Shown: piece by piece, positions 48,633-62,216 of the stretch
Numbering within the stretch: position 1 is the first letter of the stretch
Layout: each line of letters starts with the position of its first letter
NCBI GenBank assembly: GCA_949752745.1
Contig: OX457026.1
Span: forward strand, 46,261,256 to 46,325,255
Reading direction: 5' to 3'
Source of the DNA: Protula sp. h YS-2021
Taxonomy: Eukaryota; Annelida; Polychaeta; Sabellida; Serpulidae
DNA: 64,000 bases
The notes under the pieces: generated by a model
Told to the model about the DNA's origin: nothing
What the model saw: only the letters and a program-made list of their open reading frames with translations
Databases searched by the model: none
Translations under genes and position numbers: made by a program

Positions 48633-49640
48633 CTAGTCTCTGCGAGCAATCTCGGGGTGGTTCTGGAAACATTTCAGGCAGGCATGCATGAATCGGCAGT
48701 TCAGTAGACTGCAACCCCGGCGCGAATTAAAGTTGCGACAAATTTCCGTGCCGTTCGGGGCCCTTGGAGCTTCCACCCTGGGTCTAGCGTGCTGCTTCCG
48801 GGTGGATGTTGATTGGGCGCGAGACGAGAAGCAACATATGCCTAGGAGATACGTATCGTCGTCTCCCCAACGGATTTGCCCCGACGCCACCCGTTGCCGG
48901 TATTCGAAATCATACCTCATACAGTTGGCTAGCGGGTAATACTCGCACATATCTCCAAGCTTTATGCCGTAGAGATTGTAGCGATCACGCTCGTCTTCCG
49001 TCTCCAACTGTCCTGAGCGCTTTAGGGCGCTAAAGATGCGGGCGTGGCCTTTCACCCACTGCTGCCACGTGGTGTCCTCAGGCCTCACGCGTTTCGCCGC
49101 GCTCGTCACGATCACTTTCGCATCACCGTTCGACGATAACACTGTCTCTGTGCCCTGACTCCCCAGGAAGGATCCACAGAAATCTTGGACAAATAATGGT
49201 CGCGTGTTACCTGGGGTTCTCCCGGTCTGCCATGGGTCGTCGTCCGGGGTCTGCGGCTTGTCCACGAGGGAGTCCAGCATGGCTGTCATCGTCTCTGTGT
49301 TAAGGCGTGGAAGGTCATTCAGGGTAGCTGGTGCCGCGTCGCTGCGTAGCCGGGATCTGTCGGCCGGAAATTTCTCAATGATGTCCGATGTGGGACCGGT
49401 ACGGGAACTCGCACTGTCGGACTTTGCGTCCTTAAGGTCTGCGACGGCCGCTAGCAGCATTCTCTCTTGGCCGAGCGAGAGTTTTAGCGCCTTAATGACG
49501 ACCTTGTCAATGTGCAGTACACTGTCGATGGAAAAGAATTCCTCGCTCAGGAGAGCGTCGACAGTGGATTCGAGAAGGTTTCTCGACGCAGCCCATTCTT
49601 TCAACTCTTTAATTGCACTGTCGACTTTATCCTTATTCAT
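48633..49640 (-). CDS. Gag-like protein of Ngaro copy 2
   Basis: 335 residues, ATG 49640. It differs from copy 1 at scattered residues (IKELKEW for IKVLKEW, KSDSASS for KFDSASS, DRSRL for DRPRL, YGIKLGD for YAIKFGD, ARRD for AHRD). The CCCH finger is intact, and HACLKC keeps the cysteine lost in copy 1, so this copy looks closer to the active form. It is preceded by the same TATA box and AATTGCAATT palindromes. Confidence 0.82.
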   Translation of the reverse strand: MNKDKVDSAIKELKEWAASRNLLESTVDALLSEEFFSIDSVLHIDKVVIKALKLSLGQERMLLAAVADLKDAKSDSASSRTGPTSDIIEKFPADRSRLRSDAAPATLNDLPRLNTETMTAMLDSLVDKPQTPDDDPWQTGRTPGNTRPLFVQDFCGSFLGSQGTETVLSSNGDAKVIVTSAAKRVRPEDTTWQQWVKGHARIFSALKRSGQLETEDERDRYNLYGIKLGDMCEYYPLANCMRYDFEYRQRVASGQIRWGDDDTYLLGICCFSSRAQSTSTRKQHARPRVEAPRAPNGTEICRNFNSRRGCSLLNCRFMHACLKCFQNHPEIARRD

Positions 49641-50152
49641 TTTTTTGTTTCCTTGCTCTCTCAGTGTTTTTTATACAGTTATAGGGGGCTCACTGCTTGG
49701 CCGTAATTGCAATTAATGCCCTATTCAGACGGCACTGCTCAGGCAAGATCTTAATTGCAATTAGAGTACTCACGCATATTGATGCCCCAAATCCTAACAA
49801 TCCCTTGCACTAATTGCAATTCAGAGTCCAAGCTTGTCAGCTGTCCGGGTGACGCTTGTTAGGCTTAACAATTGATATCCACAAATTGCAATTAAGAGCT
49901 TCAAGTTTATACACAATGTCGCATATATCACACTTTTATTTATTGGTTTTTTTATATAAACATTTTATTCCCTTTACCTTACGCCCTGTATCAATCGTTA
50001 TCCTGAAAGCTACTTTAATCAAATGTAATTATCCTTTGTGTCCTTTTCTGGTTTTCTTTATTATTATTTTTTTTTTAGTTTATTATTATTTTATCCTGAA
50101 GGCTAGCTAATATTCCATTTGGCTGTGTCTTTCCGTTTTTTTTTTCTTTTGC
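49641..50152 (-). promoter_or_regulatory. Ngaro copy 2 leader with AATTGCAATT palindromes
   Basis: Counterpart of 22999-23509. The four AATTGCAATT palindromes and the TATAAAA close to the ATG are conserved. Confidence 0.5.
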
Positions 50153-50492
50153 TCTCTGGAAGCGCTTGCTTGACCAGTGCTTGCTTTGCATTTGTGAGGG
50201 GAAGCTTGGAAGAGCCTTGTTATGTACCGTCCGACTTAATCCCTGCACGACTCAACGGCCAATAGAACACAGGCATGACAGAAGGTACTCTGGGGCGAGC
50301 TCCGCCCCCGAGTTACAGAGTGTGTGCTTCGCTCCCGCCTTGCATGACGGCACGCTGTAAGCCGAGACGCTCTGTCTACATCTCCGTCTGGCACGCTCCG
50401 TCGCTGTCAAGTCGAGTAGCGTGGGGGATTAAGGGGGAAAAGGGGCAGCGCATCACCAGAGTTTTAAAATCAATTAACACTTTATTTTTTAA
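50153..50492 (-). repeat. Split direct repeat A1, Ngaro copy 2
   Basis: 340 bp at the left (5') end of the minus-strand element, matching A1 and A2 of copy 1. Confidence 0.9.
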
Positions 50493-53400
50493 ATTACAAC
50501 ATATCATTATAAGAGGAATCATGAAATTGGGGAAACTAATGACTTTGTGTATTAAATTCTTGAAAATTGAACTGAATATTGCCAAACTATATGCGATTTA
50601 TAGTAGATTTTTCATGAGCAAGATCATATTTCACTTATATTCATTAGAATTAATCAAAATATTTTTATGAAGTCATGATAATCATTGGAATTACTACCAA
50701 AATGCTTCGATTAAAAAAAATGATACTAATGCTTCGATCCTTGAAAATAAGCCTCAAAATTACAGAAAAGCTTACGATTTATAGTAAATTTATATAATTT
50801 AAGCAGAGAATCCCTGAGCATTGAGATATTTTACATGTAATCATTCGAATTCAGTAGAATTCTGAGCAAGATTACATGTAGTCACTCAAATTAATTACAA
50901 AATTTAGAAAAACTATTGCATTCAACTCGATTTCAAACGAAATCTGTAAGTTTTTTAAAAAAAAGCTTCTATATTTACGAAAGTAATGTAAAATCACCTA
51001 CAAAATTACAATAGGTCATACTGTTGGAAATTTTAGCAGAAAAATAATGACAATAACCTTTGAATTATTGAAAATTAAACCACAAATTACCCGAATGGAT
51101 GCTAACCATTCAGCAGAAAATTTATGAGCAAGACAATGTTTAACGTGTATCCATTTTAAAAACAATCATGAAAATCAATTAAGTGAAGACGAAAATATAT
51201 CAAATACTACGAAGTGTAAAAAAAAACATCTCGAAAATGAGAAAACGTCATAGCATTTAAAATTCAACTAGAAATTGAAGTAAACATTGATATATATCAC
51301 GATTGCATTATAAAAGCAACCGAAAATTAGCAAAACTAATGACACTAATGGAATTTTGTTTGACAACTAACCTGCACGTTCATTGTAAATCTTTTGTGAC
51401 TTCGTTAGAAACTTCATGAGCAAGATAGTGTTTCACATGTAGTGCTTGAGATAAAAAAATTAAGAAAAGTGATGACAATCAATGGAAAAATATCAAAACT
51501 AATGACAATCATGATTGGATCATTGAAAATTAACTAACAAATTACCCAAGTGGATGTCTTTGGTCAGAAACTTCATCAAAAAGATGATATTTCATATGTA
51601 TTCATTAAAATTAATCAGAAAATTTAGTAGAGCTTGAACATTCAATTAAATTAGAACGAAAAACTACTTAATTTATGAATAGAAAAGTAAATATGAACGA
51701 GAAAATCAGAAAAGGTCATAATATTAGAAATTCAACAAGAAATTGAAATAAATATTGATATATTACAACATATCATTATAAAAGGAATCATGAAATTGGG
51801 GAAACTAATGACTTTGTGTATTAAATTCTTGAAAATTGAACTGAAAATTGCAAAACTATATGCGATTTATAGTAGATTTTTCATGAGCAAGATCATATTT
51901 CACTTATATTCATTAGAATTAATCAAAATATTTTTATGAAGTCATGATAATCAATGGAATTACTACCAAAATGCTTCGATTAAAAAAAATGATACTAATG
52001 CTTCGATCCTTGAAAATAAGCCTCGAAATTACAGAAAAACTTACGATTTATAGTAAATTTATATAATTTAAGCAGAGAATCCCTGAGCATTGAGATATTT
52101 CACATGTAATCATTCGAATTCAGTAGAATTCTGAGCAAGATTACATGTAGTCACTCAAATTAATTACAAAATTTAGAAAAACTATTGCATTCAACTCGAT
52201 TTCAAACGAAATCTGTAAGTTTTTTTAAAAAAAGCTTCTATATTTACGAAAGTAATGTAAAATCACCTACAAAATTACAATAGGTCATACTGTTTGAAAT
52301 TTAAGCAGAAAAATAATGACAATAACCTTTGAATCATTTAAAATTAAACCACAAATTACCCGAATGGATGCTAACCATTCAGCAGAAAATTTATGAGCAA
52401 GACAATGTTTAACGTGTATCCATTTTAAAAACAATCATGAAAATCAATTAAGTGAAGACGAAAATGTATCAAATACTACGAAGTGTAAAAAAAAACATCT
52501 CGAAAATGAGAAAACGTCATAGCATTTAAAATTCAACTAGAAATTGAAGTAAACATTGATATATATCACGATTGCATTATAAAAGCAACCGAAAATTAGC
52601 AAAACTAATGACACTAATGGAATTTTGTTTGACAACTAACCTGCACGTTCATTGTAAATCTTTTGTGACTTCGTTAGAAACTTCATGAGCAAGATGGTGT
52701 TTCACATGTAGTGCTTGAGATAAAAAAATTAAGAAAAGTGATGACAATCAATGGAAAAATATCAAAACTAATGACAATCATGATTGGATCATTGAAAATT
52801 AACTAACAAATTACCCAAGTGGATGTCTTTGGTCAGAAACTTCATCAAAAAGATGATATTTCATATGTATTCATTAAAATTAATCAGAAAATTTAGTAGA
52901 GCTTGAACATTCAATTAAATTAGAACGAAAAACTACTTAATTTATGAATAGAAAAGTAAATATGAACGAGAAAATCAGAAAAGGTCATAATATTAGAAAT
53001 TCAACAAGAAATTGAAATAAATATTGATATATTACAACATATCATTATAAAAGGAATCATGAAATTGGGGAAACTAATGACTTTGTGTATTAAATTCTTG
53101 AAAATTGAACTGAAAATTGCAAAACTTTATGCGATTTATAGTAGATTTTTCATGAGCAAGATCATATTTCACTTATATTCATTAAAATTAATCAAAATAT
53201 TTTTATGAAGTCATGATAATCAATGGAATTACGACCAAAATGCTTCGATTAAAAAAAATGATACTAATGCTTCGATCCTTGAAAATAAGCCTCGAAATTA
53301 CAGAAAAACTTACGATTTATAGTAAATTTATATAATTTCAGCAGAGAATCCCTGAGCATTGAGATATTTTACATGTAATCATTCGAATTCAGTAGAATTC

Positions 53401-56400
53401 TGAGCAAGATTACATGTAGTCACTCAAATTAATTACAAAATTTAGAAAAACTATTGCATTCAACTCGATTTCAAACGAAATCTGTAAGTTTTTTTAAAAA
53501 AAGCTTCTATATTTACGAAAGTAATGTAAAATCACCTACAAAATTACAATAGGTCATACTGTTTGAAATTTAAGCAGAAAAATAATGACAATAACCTTTG
53601 AATCATTGAAAATTAAACCACAAATTACCCGAATGGATGCTAACCATTCAGCAGAAAATTTATGAGCAAGACAATGTTTAACGTGTATCCATTTTAAAAA
53701 CAATCATGAAAATCAATTAAGTGAAGACGAAAATGTATCAAATACTACGAAGTGTAAAAAAAAACATCTCGAAAATGAGAAAACGTCATAGCATTTAAAA
53801 TTCAACTAGAAATTGAAGTTAACATTGATATATATCACGATTGCAATATAAAGGCAACCGAAAATTAGTAAAACTAATGACACTAATGGAATTTTGTTTG
53901 ACAACTAACCTGCACGTTCATTGTAAATCTTTTGTGACTTCGTTAGAAACTTCATGAGCAAGATGGTGTTTCACATGTAGTGCTTGAGATAAAAAAATTA
54001 AGAAAAGTGATGACAATCAATGGAAAAATATCAAAACTAATGACAATCATGATTGGATCATTGAAAATTAACTAACAAATTACCCAAGTGGATGTCTTTG
54101 GTCAGAAACTTCATCAAAAAGATGATATTTCATATGTATTCATTAAAATTAATCAGAAAATTTAGTAGAGCTTGAACATTCAATTAAATTAGAACGAAAA
54201 ACTACTTAATTTATGAATAGAAAAGTAAATATGAACGAGAAAATCAGAAAAGGTCATAATATTAGAAATTCAACAAGAAATTGAAATAAATATTGATATA
54301 TTACAACATATCATTATAAAAGGAATCATGAAATTGGGGAAACTAATGACTTTGTGTATTAAATTCTTGAAAATTGAACTGAAAATTGCAAAACTATATG
54401 CGATTTATAGTAGATTTTTCATGAGCAAGATCATATTTCACTTATATTCATTAGAATTAATCAAAATATTTTTATGAAGTCATGATAATCAATGGAATTA
54501 CTACCAAAATGCTTCGATTAAAAAAAATGATACTAATGCTTCGATCCTTGAAAATAAGCCTCGAAATTACAGAAAAACTTACGATTTATAGTAAATTTAT
54601 ATAATTTAAGCAGAGAATCCCTGAGCATTGAGATATTTCACATGTAATCATTCGAATTCAGTAGAATTCTGAGCAAGATTACATGTAGTCACTCAAATTA
54701 ATTACAAAATTTAGAAAAACTATTGCATTCAACTCGATTTCAAACGAAATCTGTAAGTTTTTTTAAAAAAAGCTTCTATATTTACGAAAGTAATGTAAAA
54801 TCACCTACAAAATTACAATAGGTCATACTGTTTGAAATTTAAGCAGAAAAATAATGACAATAACCTTTGAATCATTTAAAATTAAACCACAAATTACCCG
54901 AATGGATGCTAACCATTCAGCAGAAAATTTATGAGCAAGACAATGTTTAACGTGTATCCATTTTAAAAACAATCATGAAAATCAATTAAGTGAAGACGAA
55001 AATGTATCAAATACTACGAAGTGTAAAAAAAAACATCTCGAAAATGAGAAAACGTCATAGCATTTAAAATTCAACTAGAAATTGAAGTAAACATTGATAT
55101 ATATCACGATTGCATTAAAAAAGCAACCGAAAATTAGCAAAACTAATGACACTAATGGAATTTTGTTTGACAACTAACCTGCACGTTCATTGTAAATCTT
55201 TTGTGACTTCGTTAGAAACTTCATGAGCAAGATGGTGTTTCACATGTAGTGCTTGAGATAAAAAAATTAAGAAAAGTGATGACAATCAATGGAAAAATAT
55301 CAAAACTAATGACAATCATGATTGGATCATTGAAAATTAACTAACAAATTACCCAAGTGGATGTCTTTGGTCAGAAACTTCATCAAAAAGATGATATTTC
55401 ATATGTATTCATTAAAATTAATCAGAAAATTTAGTAGAGCTTGAACATTCAATTAAATTAGAACGAAAAACTACTTAATTTATGAATAGAAAAGTAAATA
55501 TGAACGAGAAAATCAGAAAAGGTCATAATATTAGAAATTCAACAAGAAATTGAAATAAATATTGATATATTACAACATATCATTATAAAAGGAATCATGA
55601 AATTGGGGAAACTAATGACTTTGTGTATTAAATTCTTGAAAATTGAACTGAAAATTGCAAAACTTTATGCGATTTATAGTAGATTTTTCATGAGCAAGAT
55701 CATATTTCACTTATATTCATTAAAATTAATCAAAATATTTTTATGAAGTCATGATAATCAATGGAATTACGACCAAAATGCTTCGATTAAAAAAAATGAT
55801 ACTAATGCTTCGATCCTTGAAAATAAGCCTCGAAATTACAGAAAAACTTACGATTTATAGTAAATTTATATAATTTCAGCAGAGAATCCCTGAGCATTGA
55901 GATATTTTACATGTAATCATTCGAATTCAGTAGAATTCTGAGCAAGATTACATGTAGTCACTCAAATTAATTACAAAATTTAGAAAAACTATTGCATTCA
56001 ACTCGATTTCAAACGAAATCTGTAAGTTTTTTTAAAAAAAGCTTCTATATTTACGAAAGTAATGTAAAATCACCTACAAAATTACAATAGGTCATACTGT
56101 TTGAAATTTAAGCAGAAAAATAATGACAATAACCTTTGAATCATTGAAAATTAAACCACAAATTACCCGAATGGATGCTAACCATTCAGCAGAAAATTTA
56201 TGAGCAAGACAATGTTTAACGTGTATCCATTTTAAAAACAATCATGAAAATCAATTAAGTGAAGACGAAAATGTATCAAATACTACGAAGTGTAAAAAAA
56301 AACATCTCGAAAATGAGAAAACGTCATAGCATTTAAAATTCAACTAGAAATTGAAGTAAACATTGATATATATCACGATTGCATTATAAAAGCAACCGAA

Positions 56401-58118
56401 AATTAGCAAAACTAATGACACTAATGGAATTTTGTTTGACAACTAACCTGCACGTTCATTGTAAATCTTTTGTGACTTCGTTAGAAACTTCATGAGCAAG
56501 ATGGTGTTTCACATGTAGTGCTTGAGATAAAAAAATTAAGAAAAGTGATGACAATCAATGGAAAAATATCAAAACTAATGACAATCATGATTGGATCATT
56601 GAAAATTAACTAACAAATTACCCAAGTGGATGTCTTTGGTCAGAAACTTCATCAAAAGGATGATATTTCATATGTATTCATTAAAATTAATCAGAAAATT
56701 TAGTAGAGCTTGAACATTCAATTAAATTAGAACGAAAAACTACTTAATTTATGAATAGAAAAGTAAATATGAACGAGAAAATCAGAAAAGGTCATAATAT
56801 TAGAAATTCAACAAGAAATTGAAATAAATATTGATATATTACAACATATCATTATAAAAGGAATCATGAAATTGGGGAAACTAATGACTTTGTGTATTAA
56901 ATTCTTGAAAATTGAACTGAAAATTGCAAAACTTTATGCGATTTATAGTAGATTTTTCATGAGCAAGATCATATTTCACTTATATTCATTAAAATTAATC
57001 AAAATATTTTTATGAAGTCATGATAATCAATGGAATTACGACCAAAATGCTTCGATTAAAAAAAATGATACTAATGCTTCGATCCTTGAAAATAAGCCTC
57101 GAAATTACAGAAAAACTTACGATTTATAGTAAATTTATATAATTTCAGCAGAGAATCCCTGAGCATTGAGATATTTTACATGTAATCATTCGAATTCAGT
57201 AGAATTCTGAGCAAGATTACATGTAGTCACTCAAATTAATTACAAAATTTAGAAAAACTATTGCATTCAACTCGATTTCAAACGAAATCTGTAAGTTTTT
57301 TTAAAAAAAAGCTTCTATATTTACGAAAGTAATGTAAAATCACCTACAAAATTACAATAGGTCATACTGTTTGAAATTTAAGCAGAAAAATAATGACAAT
57401 AACCTTTGAATCATTGAAAATTAAACCACAAATTACCCGAATGGATGCTAACCATTCAGCAGAAAATTTATGAGCAAGACAATGTTTAACGTGTATCCAT
57501 TTTAAAAACAATCATGAAAATCAATTAAGTGAAGACGAAAATGTATCAAATACTACGAAGTGTAAAAAAAAACATCTCGAAAATGAGAAAACGTCATAGC
57601 ATTTAAAATTCAACTAGAAATTGAAGTTAACATTGATATATATCACGATTGCATTATAAAAGCAACCGAAAATTAGCAAAACTAATGACACTAATGGAAT
57701 TTTGTTTGACAACTAACCTGCACGTTCATTGTAAATCTTTTGTGACTTCGTTAGAAACTTCATGAGCAAGATGGTGTTTCACATGTAGTGCTTGAGATAA
57801 AAAAATTAAGAAAAGTGATGACAATCAATGGAAAAATATCAAAACTAATGACAATCATGATTGGATCATTGAAAATTAACTAACAAATTACCCAAGTGGA
57901 TGTCTTTGGTCAGAAACTTCATCAAAAAGATGATATTTCATATGTATTCATTAAAATTAATCAGAAAATTTAGTAGAGCTTGAACATTCAATTAAATTAG
58001 AACGAAAAACTACTTAATTTATGAATAGAAAAGTAAATATGAACGAGAAAATCAGAAAAGGTCATAATATTAGAAATTCAACAAGAAATTGAAATAAATA
58101 TTGATATATTACAACATA
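50493..58118 (+). repeat. 1.27-kb satellite, sixth block, with dimeric higher-order repeats
   Basis: Unit starts are 50521, 51790, 53059, 54328, 55597 and 56866, at an exact 1269-bp spacing. Units at 51790 and 54328 (type A) share ACTATATGCG, TTACTACCAAAA and ATATTTCACATGTAATC. Units at 53059, 55597 and 56866 (type B) share ACTTTATGCG, TTACGACCAAAA and TAATTTCAGCAGAG. The order is therefore A-B-A-B-B. No gene is seen. Confidence 0.94.
51790..56865 (+). repeat. Two tandem 2538-bp A-B dimers (higher-order repeat)
   Basis: 51790-54327 and 54328-56865 are two copies of the same A-B dimer, followed by one extra B unit. The dimers look nearly identical by eye, including rare variants shared only in the corresponding position. 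Confidence 0.88.
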
Positions 58119-58433
58119 TTGTGACAATATAGTATGTGTCAATTTGTAGAGCTGACTGTACCGACGGACGGACAAAAAGTGACCGGGCCAACTTTTAAGT
58201 CCGGAGCACAATAAAAGACGTCCGTTCAGTTTCAATACCAAATCAGTTCTTTTTATTCCAACAACAATCATCAAAACGTCATTGCACGCATACGCGTGAC
58301 GAAACGGCCACGCAACGTCACGATCGACGTTGCGTGCTCGCATCAATCAATCAATTACGAAATCAATTAGCACAGGACTGATTGCTCACAACTTCACCAA
58401 TTCTTCACATTACCCCCTAATTTCCCAGAATTT
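58119..58433 (+). repeat. Left inverted repeat of the foldback-like element
   Basis: Each base pairs with position (117947 minus its coordinate). The same register continues outward into the satellite with one mismatch at 58118/59829. Confidence 0.9.
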
Positions 58434-59513
58434 GACCTCAAATTCAGCGTTTGAGAGAACGGTTGGGGAAAGAATTGGTGAAGGTGCACAACATCAGGGG
58501 TTAATGAATAGCTAACGGGTAGTTTTTTATATATTAACAAACAGAATAAGTTACACAACAATTACTTAAACTGACAACAATTAAATTCATACAAATGTTT
58601 TACCAAAATTCTCTGAGGCGTAGCACGAGCGTCAAGACAGTAAAAAAAAAAAAAAAAAACTTCGGGAGCGTTCCCTGGAACTTTTATTGCTAAAATTTTG
58701 GCTAGCAACCTTTTATTTTATAATAATAATAATGCACAATTTTGCTTCTGTTTTCAGGCTCAGTACTGCAATACAACAGTTCAACAAGATCAAATTAAGG
58801 CTTACTACAGTTTTACAGTTGAAATGAACTCTTATGAACTGTTGGACCACAGACTGAGCTAAATGTTGTCAATAAATGTGGGCGTGGCTTTAACCTTTTT
58901 CTTTAAAGCCTGTAATTAACTGTACTGCTTTATGTGTGGTGTATATAACTAGAACGGTTCACCAAGTGCCCAAGAAATCCCTACCAAAAAAAAATAGAAA
59001 AATAAAGAAAACTAAATATATGTTCATCTCAAAGATGAACGACTTTGAGAAAATTTAAACTAGATTGGATATACTTGGTGCACCGTAAATCCCTCTATTC
59101 TTTAACAATTAATTTACGTTAATTTATATCTTTTATGTAATTTACTCTTACATGTATCTGGTGTGGCTTTACGTTCTCTCTGCCTCAAATGCACATTTTT
59201 ATGTATATATGCACGCTTTTGTCTGTGATATGCACGAATAAACGTAGAAAAATGTATTCTTTGCTTATTTCCTGGTGTTTGGTAAATGAATTCGGAATGC
59301 AGTTACGGTTACTATTTCAAAACTTTTTAAAGGTGAAGCTGAGAATCGATTACCGGCCCAATTCTACTGATCGCTAAAATATCTCGATATCTCTCAAATA
59401 TCTGTAGTTTTTAACCTGATATCTGCCTTCCAAATTCACTGATACTGGCAACGCTGTTTTTTTTATTTTTTTTATTCAAACCAAACTGAATATAACACTT
59501 ATTATATTACTTA

Positions 59514-59828
59514 AAATTCTGGGAAATTAGGGGGTAATGTGAAGAATTGGTGAAGTTGTGAGCAATCAGTCCTGTGCTAATTGATTTCGTAATTGATTGA
59601 TTGATGCGAGCACGCAACGTCGATCGTGACGTTGCGTGGCCTTTTCGTCACGCGTATGCGTGCAATGACGTTTTGATGATTGTTGTTGGAATAAAAAGAA
59701 CTGATTTGGTATTGAAACTGAACGGACGTCTTTTATTGTGCTCCGGACTTAAAAGTTGGCCCGGTCACTTTTTGTCCGTCCGTCGGTACAGTCAGCTCTA
59801 CAAATTGACACATACTATATTGTCACAA
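59514..59828 (-). repeat. Right inverted repeat of the foldback-like element
   Basis: Mirror of 58119-58433; the few differences include CCTTTTCGTC against GACGAAACGG. AATAAAA is present in both arms. Confidence 0.9.
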
Positions 59829-61902
59829 CATGTTGTAATATATCAATATTTATTTCAATTTCTTGTTGAATTTCTAATATTATGACCTTTTCTGATTTTC
59901 TCGTTCATATTTACTTTTCTATTCATAAATTAAGTAGTTTTTCGTTCTAATTTAATTGAATGTTCAAGCTCTACTAAATTTTCTGATTAATTTTAATGAA
60001 TACATATGAAATATCATCTTTTTGATGAAGTTTCTGACCAAAGACATCCACTTGGGTAATTTGTTAGTTAATTTTCAATGATCCAATCATGATTGTCATT
60101 AGTTTTGATATTTTTCCATTGATTGTCATCACTTTTCTTAATTTTTTTATCTCAAGCACTACATGTGAAATACCATCTTGCTCATGAAGTTTCTAACGAA
60201 GTCACAAAAGATTTACAATGAACGTGCAGGTTAGTTGTCAAACAAAATTCCATTAGTGTCATTAGTTTTGCTAATTTTCGTTTGCTTTATAATGCAATCG
60301 TGATATATATCAATGTTTACTTCAATTTCTAGTTGAATTTTAAATGCTATGACGTTTTGTCATTTTCGAGATTTTTTTTTTTACACTTCGTAGTATTTGA
60401 TACATTTTCGTCTTCACTTATTTGATTTTCATGATTTTTTTTAAAATAGATACACGTTAAACATTGTCTTGCTCATAAATTTTCTGCTGAATGGTTAGCA
60501 TCCATTCGGGTAATTTGTGGTTTAATTTTCAATGATTCAAAGGTTATTGTCATTATTTTTCTGCTTAAATTTCAAAATGTATGACCTATTGTAATTTTGT
60601 AGGTGATTTTACATTACTTTCGTAAATATAGAAGCTTTAAAAAAAAATTACAGATTTCGTTTGAAATCGAGTTGAATGCAATAGTTTTTCTAAATTTTGT
60701 AATTAATTTGAGTGACTACATGTAATCTTGCTCAGGAATTCTACTGAATTCGAATGATTACATGTAAAATATCTCAATGCTCAGGGATTCTCTGCTTAAA
60801 TTATATAAATTTACTATAAATCGTAAGTTTTTCTGTAATTTCGAGGCTTATTTTCAAGGATCGAAGCATTAGTGTCATTGTTTTTTATTTAATCGAAGCA
60901 TTTTGGTAGTAATTCCAACGATAATCATGACTTCATAAAAATATTTTGATTAATTCTAATGAATATAAGTGAAATATGATCTTGCTCATGAAAAATCTAC
61001 TATAAATCGCACATAGTTTGGCAATATTCAGCTCAATTTTCAAGAATTTAATACACAAAGTCATTAGTTTCCCCAATTTCATGATTCCTCTTATAATGAT
61101 ATGTTGTAATATATCGATTTTTATTTCAATTTCTTGTTGAATTTCTAATATTATGACCTTCTCTGATTTTCTCGTTCATATTTGCCTTTCTATTTATAAA
61201 TTAAGTAGTTTTTCGTTCTAATTTAATTGAATGTTCAAGCTCTACTAAATTTTCTGATTAATTTTAATGTTTACATATGAAATATCATCTTTTTGATGAA
61301 GTTTCTGACCAAAGACATCCACTTGGGTAATTTGTTAGTTAATTTTCAATGATCCAATCATGATTGTCATTAGTTTTGATATTTTTCCATTGATTGTCAT
61401 CACTTTTCTTAATTTTTTTATCTCAAGCACTACATGTAAAATACCATCTTGCTCATGAAGTTTCTAACGAAGTCACAAAAGATTTACAATGAACGTGCAG
61501 GTTAGTTGTCAAACAAAATTCCATTAGTGTCATTAGTTTTGCTAATTTTCGTTTGCTTTTATAATGCAATCGTGATATATATCAATGTTTACTTCAATTT
61601 CTAGTTGAATTTTAAATGCTATGACGTTTTATCATTTTCGAGATATTTTTTTTTACACTTCGTAGTATTTGATACATTTTCGTCTTCACTTATTTGATTT
61701 TCATGATTGTTTTTAAAATGATACACGTTAAACATTGTCTTGCTCATAAATTTTCTGCTGAATGGTTAGCATCAATTCGGGTAATTTGTGGTTTAATTTT
61801 CAATGATTCAAAGGTTATTGTCATTATTTTTCTGCTTACATTTCAAACAGTATGACCTATTGTAATTTTGTAGGTGATTTTACATTACTTTCGTAAATAT
61901 AG
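59829..61902 (-). repeat. Inverted block of 1.27-kb satellite
   Basis: The same satellite on the minus strand. It is closest to 42.0-44.07 kb, because it shares variants in the same order: GACAAAACGTC and TATAAAGCAAACG in the inner unit, then GATAAAACGTC, AAATATCTCG and CCCGAATTGATGC in the outer unit. It ends at CGTAAATATAG, where unrelated DNA begins. Confidence 0.93.
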
Positions 61903-62188
61903 GAGGACAAGACAGTTCCATTGACTCCGGATGTCGACCTATCGTTTTTGTTATCGGAAGATCCATTGCCTCTGCATCTGTCCGGAAAAGATGGATCCAA
62001 AGCAAATCAAGACAAAACATCATGTGAAAATATGCTGGATCTTTCTTTCACTCCCCCAAATCCTTTGATAACATTGGAGCCCTACATTAGGGGTTGATAG
62101 TACCAAGAAAACAGACCCTATTAAAAATAGCACACCCAAGGTAGGGAAGAAAAAGAAAAGAAAGCACAAGAAACAAAAGTCTAAAAAT
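61903..62188 (+). other. Coding-like fragment of unknown origin
   Basis: From the satellite junction a frame reads DKTVPLTPDVDLSFLLSE, then ENMLDLSFTPPNPLITLEP, before stopping near 62097. In another frame, a lysine-rich end PKVGKKKKRKHKKQKSKN stops at 62190. The amino-acid composition (two similar DLSF phrases, basic tail) looks protein-derived. It may be the 3' end of a transposon or host gene with a frameshift. I recognise no family. Confidence 0.3.
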
Positions 62189-62216
62189 TAGTGTTCGTTT
62201 TTTTTTTTTGTTGTCA

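Larger units (their letters stand above)
45309..50492 (-). mobile_element. Ngaro-type tyrosine-recombinase retrotransposon, copy 2 (5184 bp, inverted)
   Basis: Same structure as copy 1, on the minus strand: A1 50153-50492, ORFs, B1 45864-45999, A2 45524-45863, B2 45309-45444. The insertion splits GATATATTAC with no target duplication and lies at a different satellite position and orientation from copy 1. It is therefore an independent insertion, not a copy carried by satellite expansion. All three frames are open and differ from copy 1 by few residues, indicating recent activity of the family. Confidence 0.93.
58119..59828. mobile_element. Foldback-like element with 315-bp terminal inverted repeats
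   Basis: 58119-58433 and 59514-59828 are inverted copies with few mismatches. They start TTGTGACAATATAGTATGTG and contain GTGACCGGGCCAACTTTTAA and CACGCAACGTCACGATCGAC. The 1080-bp centre (58434-59513) is AT-rich with an A run at 58643-58661 and no convincing gene; short frames there lack any known motif. No transposase is present, so it would be non-autonomous. The flanking satellite lies in opposite orientation on the two sides, starting from the same point of the unit, so normal target duplications cannot be read. Confidence 0.75.

Noticed and set aside
58062..58346. 94-residue frame repeated at 59601-59885
   Set aside because: It crosses the satellite/TIR junction and is duplicated only by the palindrome.
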